DNA of 64,000 nucleotides, taken from the NCBI GenBank assembly GCA_900620265.3, contig UYNY03000031.1, positions 1 through 64,000 on the forward strand, written 5' to 3'. Made by a program: the position numbers and the translations under genes. This DNA is from Nitrosopumilaceae archaeon. GTDB taxonomy: Archaea > Thermoproteota > Nitrososphaeria > Nitrososphaerales > Nitrosopumilaceae. Numbering within the stretch: position 1 is the stretch's first letter; each line of letters starts with the position of its first letter. The notes under the pieces are model-generated. The model was not told the origin of the DNA and searched no databases. It saw only the letters and a program-made list of their open reading frames with translations. Positions 32,416-42,041 of the stretch are shown here, one piece after another.

Positions 32416-32808
32416 ATGGATCTTGGGAACCTCCTCCGGAGGATAATGGCCTCGGATGTCAACATCCGGCACAGCATCGTGACTGACGCCGAGGGCAAGA
32501 TACTGGCGACGGACCACCGCGAGGGGGTGCGGAACCACCTCTCGCAGGAGGAGACGGAGGCGTCCCTGAAGAGGGCGGCATCTGCGTGGAAGGCAAGAAA
32601 GCAGCTGGCCCCCAAGATAGGGACGGGCATGTACGCGGTGGCAGCCTTTGAAAAGATCACCAGGATGACGTTCCCGCTCGGCGAGGACCACCTGATATTC
32701 GTCAGCATGGGGTCGGATCCGGTGAGGAGCGATCTTCACGCGGGGGGCCAAAAGCAGATAATAGAGCACGTGCTGAACATACTGAGCCGCGACCCCACAA
32801 AAGAGTGA
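32416..32808 (+). CDS. Roadblock/LC7-like small protein (130 aa)
   Basis: ATG 32416 with box A CTTAAATGG (32385-32393) 27 bp upstream. The order helix (MDLGNLLRRIMASDVNIRHS), strand (IVTDAEGKILATDH), long helix (ETEASLKRAASAWKARKQL), strands (GMYAVAAFEKITRMTFPL, DHLIFVSMG) and C-terminal helix (QKQIIEHVLNILSRD) resembles Roadblock/LC7 dimerisation proteins. This is a fold-level guess. The longer frame from 32308 overlaps the upstream gene and is rejected. Confidence 0.55.
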   Translation: MDLGNLLRRIMASDVNIRHSIVTDAEGKILATDHREGVRNHLSQEETEASLKRAASAWKARKQLAPKIGTGMYAVAAFEKITRMTFPLGEDHLIFVSMGSDPVRSDLHAGGQKQIIEHVLNILSRDPTKE

Positions 32809-32868
32809 CCGCCGGCGCATCACCTGCAACCAGATGGCGCATCATCCAACAGGCTGAAACCGGGATTA

Positions 32869-33288
32869 CTACTGGCACGTGCCTGACCGTATCATCTCGG
32901 CCACGCCCGTGTCAAACGACCGGGCCATCCCGTTGGCGTCGGTGCACGTGTACCTGATCCCGCTCACGTCGGGGCCCGAATAGTCGATCTCGAGCACCAT
33001 GCTGCCGTCAGGGCTGCTGATCGTGTATGTGGACTCGCCGGGAAACGTCTCGACCGTCTCCTCGTCATAGCCTGCCACCGTCTCCATGAACGCCATGGCG
33101 GCCGGGTGCTCTTGCGCCACAGAGAGCATCGCCCCCGGATCCTGCTGGTTTGCGTTCATCCTGTCAATATCGTCTGCCACCGAGTCAAAGGTGCCAGTCA
33201 CCTGCGAGTACATCACCGCGGCGGCCCCGCCTATGATCGCGATTATCACCACGGCCGCAATCCCGGCTATTACCTTGCCTGATGGCAT
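32869..33288 (-). CDS. Membrane-anchored exported protein (139 aa)
   Basis: ATG 33288 begins MPSGKVIAGIAAVVIIAIIG, an N-terminal anchor, followed by an acidic, Met/Asp-rich exported domain with two Cys (YTCTDANGM and SGTCQ at the extreme C-terminus), which could form a disulfide. Box A CATTAAATAT (33310-33319 minus) lies 27 bp upstream and rules out the upstream ATG at 33339. Function unknown. Confidence 0.65.
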   Translation of the reverse strand: MPSGKVIAGIAAVVIIAIIGGAAAVMYSQVTGTFDSVADDIDRMNANQQDPGAMLSVAQEHPAAMAFMETVAGYDEETVETFPGESTYTISSPDGSMVLEIDYSGPDVSGIRYTCTDANGMARSFDTGVAEMIRSGTCQ

Positions 33289-33372
33289 GGCCGGCCCCCG
33301 ATTTTGCCTATATTTAATGCAAGCGCGGCGCCGTCCCAAAACTCTTTAGTGGCGTCCCCGCCCGCCGCGCCC

Positions 33373-33723
33373 GTGACGGAGTTCGCAGAGCGCCCCTACA
33401 GGAGGGTCCACGTCAGGGATCTTGCAAGGCTCTCCACGGACGACCTCGTGGCCATGATATCGTCACTTGAGACGCCAAGCTGCTACTGGGCCGGCGGCGT
33501 CCTATTTGCCAGCTTTGCGATGACAGAGTCCGAGGAGCTGGCAAAGAAGGAGATGGGCGACGAGATGTACCTTGACAGGGTCGTCTTTGCAAGATGCGAG
33601 AGGTTCGCAAGGACGGTCCGCTCCTCGGGCAACCTCGAGATAGGGGTCATCAACATGGAGGGGAGCGCCGCCTGCAGGGAGCTTGCCGCCTGGATAAAGT
33701 CCCGCCCCGCGTGGGGGGCGTGA
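33373..33723 (+). CDS. Hypothetical protein (116 aa)
   Basis: GTG 33373 is 27 bp from box A TCTTTAGTG (33343-33351). The protein (TEFAERPYRRVHVRDLARLS; SYWAGG-like CYWAGGVLFASFAMTESE; LDRVVFARCERFARTVRSSG) is soluble and mixed alpha/beta. No family recognised. The open frame upstream to 33304 overlaps the divergent promoter and is rejected. Confidence 0.55.
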   Translation: MTEFAERPYRRVHVRDLARLSTDDLVAMISSLETPSCYWAGGVLFASFAMTESEELAKKEMGDEMYLDRVVFARCERFARTVRSSGNLEIGVINMEGSAACRELAAWIKSRPAWGA

Positions 33724-33736
33724 GGCAGGGGCGCCC

Positions 33737-33745
33737 GTTTAAATA
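33737..33745 (+). promoter_or_regulatory. Box A for the trpEGDCBA operon
   Basis: GTTTAAATA is about 30 bp upstream of GTG 33771. No leader peptide or attenuator fits in this short distance, so control, if any, would be by a transcription factor. Confidence 0.6.
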
Positions 33746-33770
33746 TGGAGGGGCGGGCCGGCCCGCATGG

Positions 33771-35114
33771 GTGGACGCCTTTGGAGAGCTGCATACGAGG
33801 CGGCTGGATACGGGCGAGGACCAGTTCCAGACATACTCTAGGCTCTCAAGGGGCCACGATCACTCGTTCCTATTCGAGTCGCTCAGCGGCCCGGGGGACC
33901 TTGCAGAGACGTCGGTGATGGGGTTTGACCCGCGCGTCATATTCCGCGGGTACGCCGACAGGGCCGAGATAACGGAGGCGGGATCCACGAGGGTGGTCGA
34001 TACCGGCGACCCGCTCTCCGTGCTGCGCGGGATCGTCGGCAGGGTCGACGGAGGCGGGCGCAGGTACGCCGGCGGGGCCGTCGGCGCCGTCTCGTACGGC
34101 GCGGCGCGCCTCGAGGAGGAGATACCGGACTCGCACCCGGAGGGGATCCCGCTGATGGAGTTTGGGATCTATGATGACGGGATAATATTTGACGCCGGCG
34201 GCGCGCCCCCCGAGTACTTTTGGCGCGGCGAGGACAGGCTGGACGAGCTCGGGCTTGGCGCGGGGGACCCGGAGCCGTTCCGGGCGACAGAGCCGGTCCC
34301 GGAGATCGACGAGGCGGGCTTCTCAAGGATGGTCGATAGCGCAAAGAAATACGTGCACGACGGCGACGTCTTCCAGGTGGTGCTGTCAAGGAGGTACGGG
34401 TTCGAGGCGTCCGGCGACGGCCTGGATCTCTACGGGGCGCTCCGCAGGACGAACCCCTCGCCGTACATGTACCACCTCCGGCAGGGCGGCTCGGCCGTGG
34501 TCGGGGCCTCGCCGGAGATGCTTGTGCGCGTGACGGGGGAGAGGGTAGAGACGTTCCCGATAGCAGGCACGAGGCCGTCAGGCTCGACGGCCCGGGAGGG
34601 GGACAGGCTGGCGGCCGAGCTGCTCGCCGACGAGAAGGAGATAGCAGAGCACACGATGCTCGTGGATCTTGGCAGGAACGACATCGGGCGCGTCTGCACG
34701 TACGGGACGGTGCGCCCAGAGTCGCTGATGGAGGTGCGCCGGTTCAGCCACGTGCAGCACATCGTGACGCACCTTGCGGGCAGGCTGGCTCCGGGGCGCG
34801 ACATGTACGACGCCTTCAGGTCCGTCTTCCCGGCCGGGACCGTCACGGGGGCCCCCAAGGTGAGGGCGATGGAGATAATAGACGAGCTCGAGCCGCGGGC
34901 GCGCGGCAGGTACGCCGGGGCCGTGGGGTACTTTTCGGCCAGCGGGTGCTGCGACTTTGCCATCGCGATACGGAGCATATTCCTCGGCGGCGGGCGCGGG
35001 TACGTCCAGGCGGGGGCCGGGATCGTGTCCGACTCTGATCCGGGGCGCGAGTTTGCAGAGACGGAGCACAAGGCGGGCGCCATGCTCGATGCCATCAGGG
35101 AGGCGTCAGGATGA
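33771..35114 (+). CDS. trpE: Anthranilate synthase component I
   Basis: Chorismate-utilising enzyme making anthranilate with TrpG-derived ammonia. C-terminal catalytic motifs: VLSRRYGFEASGDGLDLYGA, SPEMLVRVTGERVETFPIAG, DEKEIAEHTMLVDLGRNDIG, and PAGTVTGAPKVRAMEIIDEL. The N-terminal region (TRRLDTGEDQFQTYSRLSRG, SFLFES) has the LLES-like element of TrpE that binds tryptophan for feedback. GTG 33771 gives 447 aa; the frame further upstream belongs to another gene. The stop overlaps trpG (ATGA). Confidence 0.95.
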   Translation: MDAFGELHTRRLDTGEDQFQTYSRLSRGHDHSFLFESLSGPGDLAETSVMGFDPRVIFRGYADRAEITEAGSTRVVDTGDPLSVLRGIVGRVDGGGRRYAGGAVGAVSYGAARLEEEIPDSHPEGIPLMEFGIYDDGIIFDAGGAPPEYFWRGEDRLDELGLGAGDPEPFRATEPVPEIDEAGFSRMVDSAKKYVHDGDVFQVVLSRRYGFEASGDGLDLYGALRRTNPSPYMYHLRQGGSAVVGASPEMLVRVTGERVETFPIAGTRPSGSTAREGDRLAAELLADEKEIAEHTMLVDLGRNDIGRVCTYGTVRPESLMEVRRFSHVQHIVTHLAGRLAPGRDMYDAFRSVFPAGTVTGAPKVRAMEIIDELEPRARGRYAGAVGYFSASGCCDFAIAIRSIFLGGGRGYVQAGAGIVSDSDPGREFAETEHKAGAMLDAIREASG

Positions 35115-35701
35115 GGTTCGTCATCGTGGACAACTATGACTCGTTCGTCTACAACATCGCCCACAGGCTCGGCGAGGCCGGCGTCGAGTCGGACGTGGTG
35201 CGCAACGACGCCATAGGCCCGGAGGGGATCATGTCGGGCGGCTATGACGCGGTGGTGATATCGCCGGGGCCCGGCACGCCCGAGGACCCAAGGTACTTTG
35301 GGGCGTGCGGCCCGATAATACGCGAGGTCGGCCCCCGGCTGCCCGTCCTCGGCGTCTGCCTCGGCCACCAGGGGATCGTCGACGCGTACGGGGGGCGCGT
35401 GGCAAACGCGGGGCTTGTGCGCCACGGCAAGACAAGCCCGGTGAGCCACGACGGGACCGGCCTCTTTGCCGGGGTGCCGAGCCCGTTCCGGGCCACCAGG
35501 TACCACAGCCTCGTGGGCGAGAGGACGTCCATACCGGCGGATCTCGAGGTGACGGCAGTCGCCGACGACGACGGCGAGGTGATGGCGGTGCGGCACAGGA
35601 GGCACCCCGTATTCGGAGTCCAGTTCCACCCAGAGTCGATAATGACGGAGGACGGGGGCCGGATACTTGCCAACTTTGCGGGGGAGGTGCGCCGCGCATG
35701 A
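35111..35701 (+). CDS. trpG: Anthranilate synthase glutamine amidotransferase component
   Basis: Class I glutamine amidotransferase of 196 aa supplying ammonia to TrpE. Catalytic Cys83 is in LGVCLGHQGI and the His/Glu pair in VQFHPESIM. The N-terminus VIVDNYDSFVYNI is typical. Starts at ATG 35111 overlapping trpE by 4 nt and overlaps trpD by 4 nt. Confidence 0.96.
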   Translation: MRFVIVDNYDSFVYNIAHRLGEAGVESDVVRNDAIGPEGIMSGGYDAVVISPGPGTPEDPRYFGACGPIIREVGPRLPVLGVCLGHQGIVDAYGGRVANAGLVRHGKTSPVSHDGTGLFAGVPSPFRATRYHSLVGERTSIPADLEVTAVADDDGEVMAVRHRRHPVFGVQFHPESIMTEDGGRILANFAGEVRRA

Positions 35702-36717
35702 TGGCGCGGCTCGCGGCGCTTGCATCGGGCGGCGGGAGCCTCACCTACGAGGAGGCGCGCGGCGCGGCCGGCGAGATACTGGCGGGGACGGCGCCCGCGG
35801 ACCAGACGGCGCGGCTGCTCTCTGCGATGGCCTCGCGCGGCGAGACCGCCGACGAGCTGGCAGGGATGCTTGACTCGATGATGGGGTCGTGTATCAGGCT
35901 CGACGCGCCGGGCGCGGCCGACCTCTGCGGGACGGGCGGCGACAAGCTCGGGACGTTCAACATATCCACTGCCGCCTCGTTCATCGCGGCGGCGGCCGGC
36001 ACGCGCGTCGCAAAGCACGGGAACAGGGGGTCGTCGGGGGCGGGGAGCGCCGACGTGCTCGAGAAGCTCGGGTGCGACCTCGGGCAGGGGCCGGAGGAGG
36101 CGGCGCGGCTGTACGATATACACGGGATCTGCTTTGCGTTTGCGCCCGCGTACCACCCGGCGGTTGCAAACGCGGCGCCCGCAAGAAGGATGGCCGGCGG
36201 GCGCACCATCTTCAACCTGCTCGGGCCGCTTGCGAACCCGGCGCGCCCGGCATCGCAGCTGGTCGGCGTCTCGGCCGGCGCCGACATGGGGGCGATGGCG
36301 CGGCTGCTCGAGGGGCGCGGCACGTCGTGCATCATCGCAAGGTCCGCGTGCGGCGCCGACGAGCTGGTAACAGCCTCGGCATGCGAGGTGCTCTGGAAAG
36401 GCCGCATCCTGGCGCTACGTCCCGGGGACGTGGGGCTGCACGAGTCGGATCTCTCGGAGATCAGGGCCGGCGGGCCGGACGGGGCGCTCGGCGCCCTGGT
36501 CGGGGCCGTCTCGGGGGGCGGCCCGAGGGGGGCCGTCGAGACTGCCGCGTTCAACGCGGGCGCGGCGCTCGCCGCGGCCGGGGCAGAGCCCGACATTGCC
36601 GCAGGGGTGGCAGCGGCGCTAGATACGGTTAAAGGCGGGCGGGCGTACCGGCTGCTTGAGCGCTTTGTCAGGGACGCGGGGGATCCGGCGGTGCTGGAGG
36701 GGATAGGAGACGGCTGA
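35698..36717 (+). CDS. trpD: Anthranilate phosphoribosyltransferase
   Basis: Transfers phosphoribosyl from PRPP to anthranilate. Family motifs: LCGTGGDKLGTFNISTAASF, KHGNRGSSGAGSADVLE and GRTIFNLLGPLANPARP. ATG 35698 overlaps the trpG stop (ATGA) and gives 339 aa, the normal size; the open frame extends upstream within trpG without similarity. Confidence 0.96.
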   Translation: MMARLAALASGGGSLTYEEARGAAGEILAGTAPADQTARLLSAMASRGETADELAGMLDSMMGSCIRLDAPGAADLCGTGGDKLGTFNISTAASFIAAAAGTRVAKHGNRGSSGAGSADVLEKLGCDLGQGPEEAARLYDIHGICFAFAPAYHPAVANAAPARRMAGGRTIFNLLGPLANPARPASQLVGVSAGADMGAMARLLEGRGTSCIIARSACGADELVTASACEVLWKGRILALRPGDVGLHESDLSEIRAGGPDGALGALVGAVSGGGPRGAVETAAFNAGAALAAAGAEPDIAAGVAAALDTVKGGRAYRLLERFVRDAGDPAVLEGIGDG

Positions 36718-36721
36718 CGGG

Positions 36722-37477
36722 ATGCTCGGGCGCCTGGTCGAGAACTCGCGCCAGGAGGTGGCGGCCGGCACGTACGAGGCCGGCGGGGACGGCTCCGGGT
36801 GCGGGACCGGGCTTGCAGAGGCGGTCAGGGCGCGGCGGGGACGGGCCGTGATAGCAGAGGTAAAGTTCGCGTCCCCCTCGCGCGGCACGATAACGTCGGG
36901 GGATCCGGCCGGCATTGCAAGACGCATGGAGGCCGGCGGTGCGGCGGCCATCTCCGTCCTGACGCAGCCGCGCCTGTTCGGGGGATCGCCGGGGAACCTT
37001 GCCGCGGTGCGGGGCGCCGTCGGCATCCCGGTCCTGATGAAGGATATCATAGTGGATGCGCGCCAGGTCGACGCGGCGGCCAGGCTCGGGGCCGACTGCA
37101 TACTGCTCATCCAGGCAGTCTTTGACAGGGGGCATGCGGGCAACATGGGGGCGCTGCTCTCAAGGGCGCGCGGCCTCGGGCTTGGCGTGCTGGTAGAGGC
37201 GCACGACGAGGGCGAGTTCGGGAGGGCCGCCTCGTCGGGCGCCGACATCGTCGGGATAAACAACCGCGACCTTGACACGCTCGAGGTGGATCCGGGCACC
37301 ACGTGCCGCGTCCTAGGCGGGGGGGACCGGGACGGCCCCGTCATATCGGAGAGCGGCATATCGGGCCCGGATGATGTCAGGCGGCTGCGCGGGTGCGGCG
37401 CCGACGGGTTTCTCGTGGGATCTGCCATAATGGGCGGGGACGTCGAGTCTGCGACGAGGGGGCTGGCAGAGGCTTGA
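36722..37477 (+). CDS. trpC: Indole-3-glycerol phosphate synthase
   Basis: TIM-barrel enzyme of 251 aa. Motifs: [13 protein letters not shown] (catalytic Lys), [47 protein letters not shown] and VISESGIS. Starts 5 nt after trpD. No trpF (phosphoribosylanthranilate isomerase) is fused or adjacent. Confidence 0.95.
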   Translation: MLGRLVENSRQEVAAGTYEAGGDGSGCGTGLAEAVRARRGRAVIAEVKFASPSRGTITSGDPAGIARRMEAGGAAAISVLTQPRLFGGSPGNLAAVRGAVGIPVLMKDIIVDARQVDAAARLGADCILLIQAVFDRGHAGNMGALLSRARGLGLGVLVEAHDEGEFGRAASSGADIVGINNRDLDTLEVDPGTTCRVLGGGDRDGPVISESGISGPDDVRRLRGCGADGFLVGSAIMGGDVESATRGLAEA

Positions 37478-38631
37478 CCGGCTTTGGCGGCAGGTACGTC
37501 CCGGAGACGCTCGTGCCGGCGCTCGACAGGCTCGAGTCCGACTATGCGCGGCTCTCGCGGGACCCGGGGTTCAGGCGCGAGCTCGGGACGTACCTGTCGA
37601 CGTATGCGGGCAGGCCGACCCCGGTGTACTATGCGGCGAACCTGACGCGCCGGCTCGGGGGCGCGCGCATCTACCTCAAGAGGGAGGACCTGCTCCACGG
37701 CGGCGCCCACAAGATGAACAACGCGCTTGGCCAGGCGCTGCTTGCAAAGAGGTCCGGCAGCGGGAGGATAATCGCCGAGACGGGCGCCGGCCAGCACGGG
37801 GTCGCGACCGCGATGGCGTGCGCCGCGCTCGGCATGAAGTGCGAGGTGTACATGGGCGCCAAGGACATGCGGCGGCAGCGCCCAAACGTGCTGCGGATGA
37901 GGCTGCTGGGCGCAAGGGTGGTGCCCGCGGGCGGCCCGGACGGGACGCTCCGCGACGCGATAGGCGATGCCATACGAGACTGGACTGCCAGCGTCCGGAC
38001 CACCCACTACCTGCTCGGATCCGCCGTCGGGCCGCGCCCGTATCCGGCGATGGTCAGGGGGTTCCAGAGCGTCATAGGCAGGGAGGCCAGGTCCCAGATG
38101 CGCAAGATGGGCCGCCGGATCGACGCGGCCGTCGCCTGCGTCGGGGGCGGCTCCAACGCGGTCGGCACGTTCGCGCCCCTGCTCGGTACGGGGGCGGAGC
38201 TTGTCGGCGTGGAGGCCGGCGGGTCCGGGCTGAAGACCGGGAGGCATGCTGCCACCCTGGCGGCAGGGCGCCCGGGGATACTCCACGGGATGAGGTCCTA
38301 CATACTCCAGGATGCCGAGGGCCAGGTGAGCGAGACGCACAGCGTCTCTGCCGGGCTTGACTATCCGGGGGTGGGGCCCGACCACGCGGGGTACAAGGAG
38401 TCGGGGCGCGCAAGGTACGTTACCGCCACGGACAGGGAGGCGCTGGGCGCCTTTGCAATGCTGGCAGAGGAGGAGGGGATAATACCTGCCCTCGAGTCGG
38501 CGCATGCGATCGCCGGCGCGGCAAGGATGGCGCCGAGGATGAAAAAGTCGCAGAACATACTCGTGACGCTCTCCGGCCGGGGGGACAAGGACATTGATCA
38601 CGCGGGGGGGCTGCTTGGAATCAAGGATTAG
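37474..38631 (+). CDS. trpB: Tryptophan synthase beta chain
   Basis: PLP enzyme joining indole and serine. PLP Lys80 lies in [30 protein letters not shown] and the phosphate loop [12 protein letters not shown] follow. TTG 37474 overlaps the trpC stop (TTGA) and gives 385 aa beginning [12 protein letters not shown], the usual TrpB1 N-terminus. This unusual start fits the operon's tight coupling. It overlaps trpA by 17 nt. Confidence 0.95.
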   Translation: MTGFGGRYVPETLVPALDRLESDYARLSRDPGFRRELGTYLSTYAGRPTPVYYAANLTRRLGGARIYLKREDLLHGGAHKMNNALGQALLAKRSGSGRIIAETGAGQHGVATAMACAALGMKCEVYMGAKDMRRQRPNVLRMRLLGARVVPAGGPDGTLRDAIGDAIRDWTASVRTTHYLLGSAVGPRPYPAMVRGFQSVIGREARSQMRKMGRRIDAAVACVGGGSNAVGTFAPLLGTGAELVGVEAGGSGLKTGRHAATLAAGRPGILHGMRSYILQDAEGQVSETHSVSAGLDYPGVGPDHAGYKESGRARYVTATDREALGAFAMLAEEEGIIPALESAHAIAGAARMAPRMKKSQNILVTLSGRGDKDIDHAGGLLGIKD

Positions 38632-39427
38632 CGCGGCCATATCGGCGGCGCGTGATCGCGGCAGGTGCGCCCTTGCGACGTACGCCGTCGCCGGCCACCC
38701 AAGCTATGCGGGGACGTCGGACGTGGTGGCCGGGATGGCGCGCGGCGGCGCGGACATAATCGAGCTCGGGTACCCGTTCTCTGACCCGATGGCGGACGGG
38801 CGCGACATACAGGGGGCCTCGGCGTCGGCCATAGCGGGCGGCGCCACCAGGAAAAGGTTCCTGCGGCTCGTGCGGTCCATCAGGTCGAGGTTCGACGTGC
38901 CGCTGGTCCTGATGACCTACTCGAACATACCATACAGCGCCGGGTTCGGGGGGTTCATCAAAGAGGCGGCCGATGCGGGGATCGACGGCATGATACTGCC
39001 GGACATGCCCGTCGACGAGTCGGCCGAGTACAGGAGGGCCGCCCGGGGCCGGCTTGACACGATATTCCTGGCCTCGCCGAACACGGCGCCGGCCCGGATG
39101 AGGCAGATAGCGGCCGCCTCGACGGGGTTCATGTACCTGGTGGCAGTCTACGGGACGACCGGCTCGGCGGGCGGCCCCGGGGAGGGCGCCGCTGCCCTCG
39201 GGAGGGCCAGGCGCGCCTCGCAGGTGCCCGTCGGGGTCGGGTTCGGCATATCGAGCGCCGCCGACGCGCGCGCCTATGCGCGGGCCGGCGCGGACCTCGT
39301 GATAGTGGGGAGCGCGTACGCCAGGCTGATAGCGGCCACGCCGCGCCGCCGCCTCGGGGCGGCCACGGAGGCCCTCACGAGGCGCCTGGCGGCCGGCTGC
39401 CAAAAGATACAAAAGAAGGCCGCCTGA
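38615..39427 (+). CDS. trpA: Tryptophan synthase alpha chain
   Basis: Releases indole from indole-3-glycerol phosphate. Catalytic Glu and Asp are in [15 protein letters not shown]; later loops [10 protein letters not shown] and [10 protein letters not shown] bind phosphate. Both in-frame starts near the trpB end are TTG (38594 or 38615); I prefer 38615, which gives 270 aa and the usual SRISAAI start. pyrG follows after 9 nt. Confidence 0.93.
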   Translation: MESRISAAISAARDRGRCALATYAVAGHPSYAGTSDVVAGMARGGADIIELGYPFSDPMADGRDIQGASASAIAGGATRKRFLRLVRSIRSRFDVPLVLMTYSNIPYSAGFGGFIKEAADAGIDGMILPDMPVDESAEYRRAARGRLDTIFLASPNTAPARMRQIAAASTGFMYLVAVYGTTGSAGGPGEGAAALGRARRASQVPVGVGFGISSAADARAYARAGADLVIVGSAYARLIAATPRRRLGAATEALTRRLAAGCQKIQKKAA

Positions 39428-39436
39428 GCGGGCCGC

Positions 39437-41035
39437 GTGCGGGCAAGACTTGTGTTCGTGACCGGCGGGGTCATGTCCGGGCTCGGCAAGGGGATCACCG
39501 CCTCCTCCATCGCAAAGCTGCTCCAGCTTGCGGGCCAGAGGGTCTCGTGCGTAAAGATAGACCCCTACCTGAACTATGACGCGGGGACGATGAACCCGGT
39601 CGCCCACGGCGAGGTCTTTGTCACGGAGGACGGCGGCGAGTGCGACATGGACATCGGCAACTATGAGAGGTTCCTGAACCAGGACATCCCAAAGAGCCAC
39701 AACATCACCACGGCCCAGGTCTACTCGTCCGTGATAGAGGCAGAGCGGGACGGCAGGTACCTCGGGGCGTGCGTGCAGATAATCCCGCACGTCACGGACG
39801 AGATAAAGAGGAGGATCACCTCGATAGCGGAGGACGAGGGGCTTGACTTTCTGGTGGTAGAGTGCGGCGGGACGGTCGGGGACATCGAGTCGCTCCCGTT
39901 CCTCGAGGCGCTGCGGCAGCTCCGCGCGGAGAGGGGGGCGCCGGGCGTCGTCTTTGTGCACGTGACGCTGGCCCCCTCGCTTGACGTCGTGGGGGAGCAA
40001 AAGACAAAGCCGACGCAGCACAGCGTGCAGGAGCTGCGGAGGATAGGCATCCAGCCGGACTTTCTGGCGGTCAGGTGCTCGGAGCCGCTGTGCGCGTCCA
40101 CCCGGCAGAAGATAGGCATGTTCACCAACGTGCCGGCGCGGGACGTGCTCTCGTGCCACGACGCGCCGTCCGTCCTGCACGTGCCGCAGATGCTGCACGA
40201 GCAGGGCATAATCGACTCCGTGTTTACAAAGATGGGCAAGGCGGGCATGGTCGACGCGTCGGCAAACTGGGAGAGGTGGAACCGCGTGGCCGGCAGCATG
40301 GCGGCCGGCGGCCCGGAGGTCAGGATAGCGATGGTGGGCAAGTACGTCACGCTCTCTGACAGCTATGTGAGCGTCAACGAGGCGCTGCGCCACGCCGGGG
40401 CGGGCGCCGGCAGGACGGTGCGCATCGACTGGATAGACTCCGAGCAGCCCGGCGGCTGGGGGATGCTCTCAGGATACGGCGGCGTGCTGGTGCCCGGCGG
40501 CTTTGGCACGCGGGGCTCGGAGGGGATAATCGGGGCGGCCGCCTATGCGCGGGACAACGGCATCCCGTACCTCGGGATCTGCTTTGGGTTCCAGCTGGCC
40601 GCCGTCGCGTTCGCCAGGGGGGATCTCGGGCTCGGGGGGGCCAACACGACCGAGGTGGACGGCAAAGCAGAGCACCCGGTGGTGGGGCTGCTGCCGGACC
40701 AGGAGGGCGCCGAGGGGACCGGCGGCTCGCTGCGCCTTGGCTCCAACGAGATAACGGTCCGCGAGGGGACGCTTGCGGGCAGGACGTACGGCAGGACGTC
40801 GATAAGGAGGCGCCACCGGCACAGGTACGAGATAAACAAGGACTACCTTGAGAGGTTCGAGCGGGCCGGCATGAGGTTCACGGCCGAGAGCGACGGCGGG
40901 CGCAGGATGGAGGCGCTAGAGATCCCCTCCCACAGGTTCTACCTCGGCGTCCAGTTCCACCCGGAGTTCAGCAGCAGGCCGGGGTTCCCGGAGGAGTCGT
41001 TTGCCGCGTTCATCAGGGCCGCCTCATCTGCCTGA
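39437..41035 (+). CDS. pyrG: CTP synthase
   Basis: Two-domain enzyme converting UTP to CTP with glutamine. The synthetase domain opens VFVTGGVMSGLGKGITASSI and has NITTAQVYSSVIEAER and LDFLVVECGGTVGDIES; the amidotransferase half has LVPGGFGTRGSEG, catalytic Cys in LGICFGFQLA, and QFHPEFSSRPG. GTG 39437 gives 532 aa. It is 9 nt behind trpA with no visible promoter, so it may be cotranscribed with trp. The 3' end overlaps the convergent NAD kinase gene. Confidence 0.96.
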   Translation: MRARLVFVTGGVMSGLGKGITASSIAKLLQLAGQRVSCVKIDPYLNYDAGTMNPVAHGEVFVTEDGGECDMDIGNYERFLNQDIPKSHNITTAQVYSSVIEAERDGRYLGACVQIIPHVTDEIKRRITSIAEDEGLDFLVVECGGTVGDIESLPFLEALRQLRAERGAPGVVFVHVTLAPSLDVVGEQKTKPTQHSVQELRRIGIQPDFLAVRCSEPLCASTRQKIGMFTNVPARDVLSCHDAPSVLHVPQMLHEQGIIDSVFTKMGKAGMVDASANWERWNRVAGSMAAGGPEVRIAMVGKYVTLSDSYVSVNEALRHAGAGAGRTVRIDWIDSEQPGGWGMLSGYGGVLVPGGFGTRGSEGIIGAAAYARDNGIPYLGICFGFQLAAVAFARGDLGLGGANTTEVDGKAEHPVVGLLPDQEGAEGTGGSLRLGSNEITVREGTLAGRTYGRTSIRRRHRHRYEINKDYLERFERAGMRFTAESDGGRRMEALEIPSHRFYLGVQFHPEFSSRPGFPEESFAAFIRAASSA

Positions 41036-42007
41036 TATGGCGTAGATCTTTTGGCGGGCGTCGCGCGGAGAGACCCTCCGGCTCACATAGCCGCGCGACG
41101 CAAGGTTGCTGAGCGCCATGCGGACCGTCCTTGCCGGCAGCAGAGTCCTTGCGGCAAGCTGCCTCTGCGTCATGGGCCCCTCGTACTCGAGCGTCTTTAG
41201 GAGGAGCTTTGAGCTCGGGGGCATGCGGAGCAGGTCGCCGGCAAGGTGCACCTTTTTTGCAAGGGCCGACACGGCCGAGGAGCCGCGCCCGAGGCGCACC
41301 AGCCTTGCCGGCTCTGGAAAGCGCGAGCACTCGACGGCCGAGACGACGCGGTGGCGGTCGGTCCCGTCAAGGACGGCCTCGCACCGCATGCTGGCCGACA
41401 CCTCTGATATCCGGACCGTCGCAGAGTCGGGGACGACCAGGGGGCGGCGCGTGACGTCCAGCGAGTTGACCGAGATTATCCCGAACGCCGCGGAGCCCGG
41501 GTATATGACGGGGCCGCCGGCCGACATCGAGTAGGCCGACGAGCCTATGGGGGTGGAGATGATGACGCCGTCCCCGTTGTCGTGCCAGACCTCCTCCCCG
41601 CCGACCGTCAGGGTGTGCTCCATCAGGGTGGCGCTCCTCGAGGGAAAGACCGCCACATCGTTGAGGACGGGGAAGGCGTCCCGCCCGTCTATCCGGACTG
41701 CCAGCCGGGGCACCTCCTCCACTAGATAGTCGCCCCTTGAGAGCTTTGAGAGGTACGAGGGGAGCTGGCGCACGTCGGCCTGGGCAAGAAAGCCGGCCTC
41801 CTCGCCCTCGGCAAGCCCCAGGACGGGGGCCGCGCCCCGCTGCGATCTCAGGTAGCTGCGCACCCCCCTGTCGCCGCCGAGCACCACCACGCAGGCCGCC
41901 TCGTCCAGCCTCTGCCTCGGCAGGACGCGCATGCCGGCCTCGGCGAGCAGCGCGGCCACGCGCCTCTGCGCCGCCCTTGCGCCGGGGCCCCACACCGCCA
42001 CGTCCAC
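41024..42007 (-). CDS. NAD kinase fused to a C-terminal winged-helix domain
   Basis: Residues 1-255 are NAD kinase-like: VVVLGGDRGV (44-48), LNDVAVFPS (Asn116-Asp117), DNGDGVIISTPIGSSAYSMS and AGGPVIYP. The family GGDGT motif is GGDRG here, so NADP synthesis needs testing. Residues about 264-327 form a MarR-like winged helix (SSKLLLKTLEYEGPMTQRQL, RTVRMALSNLASRGYVSRRV), which standard NAD kinases lack. GTG 42007 with box A CAATTATTA (42030-42039 minus) 27 bp upstream. The enzyme may act as, or be regulated like, a redox-linked repressor (inference). Confidence 0.85.
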   Translation of the reverse strand: MDVAVWGPGARAAQRRVAALLAEAGMRVLPRQRLDEAACVVVLGGDRGVRSYLRSQRGAAPVLGLAEGEEAGFLAQADVRQLPSYLSKLSRGDYLVEEVPRLAVRIDGRDAFPVLNDVAVFPSRSATLMEHTLTVGGEEVWHDNGDGVIISTPIGSSAYSMSAGGPVIYPGSAAFGIISVNSLDVTRRPLVVPDSATVRISEVSASMRCEAVLDGTDRHRVVSAVECSRFPEPARLVRLGRGSSAVSALAKKVHLAGDLLRMPPSSKLLLKTLEYEGPMTQRQLAARTLLPARTVRMALSNLASRGYVSRRVSPRDARQKIYAISGR

Positions 42008-42041
42008 GCCGGGGCGCGCCGGCGCCGGGATAATAATTGAT

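Noticed and set aside
36619-40393. Very long minus-strand open frames (673 and 590 codons) opposite trpC/trpB/trpA/pyrG
   Set aside because: They are antisense shadows of clearly functional genes with high GC at third positions, and their translations are Arg/Pro/Ala/Gly/His-rich with no domains.
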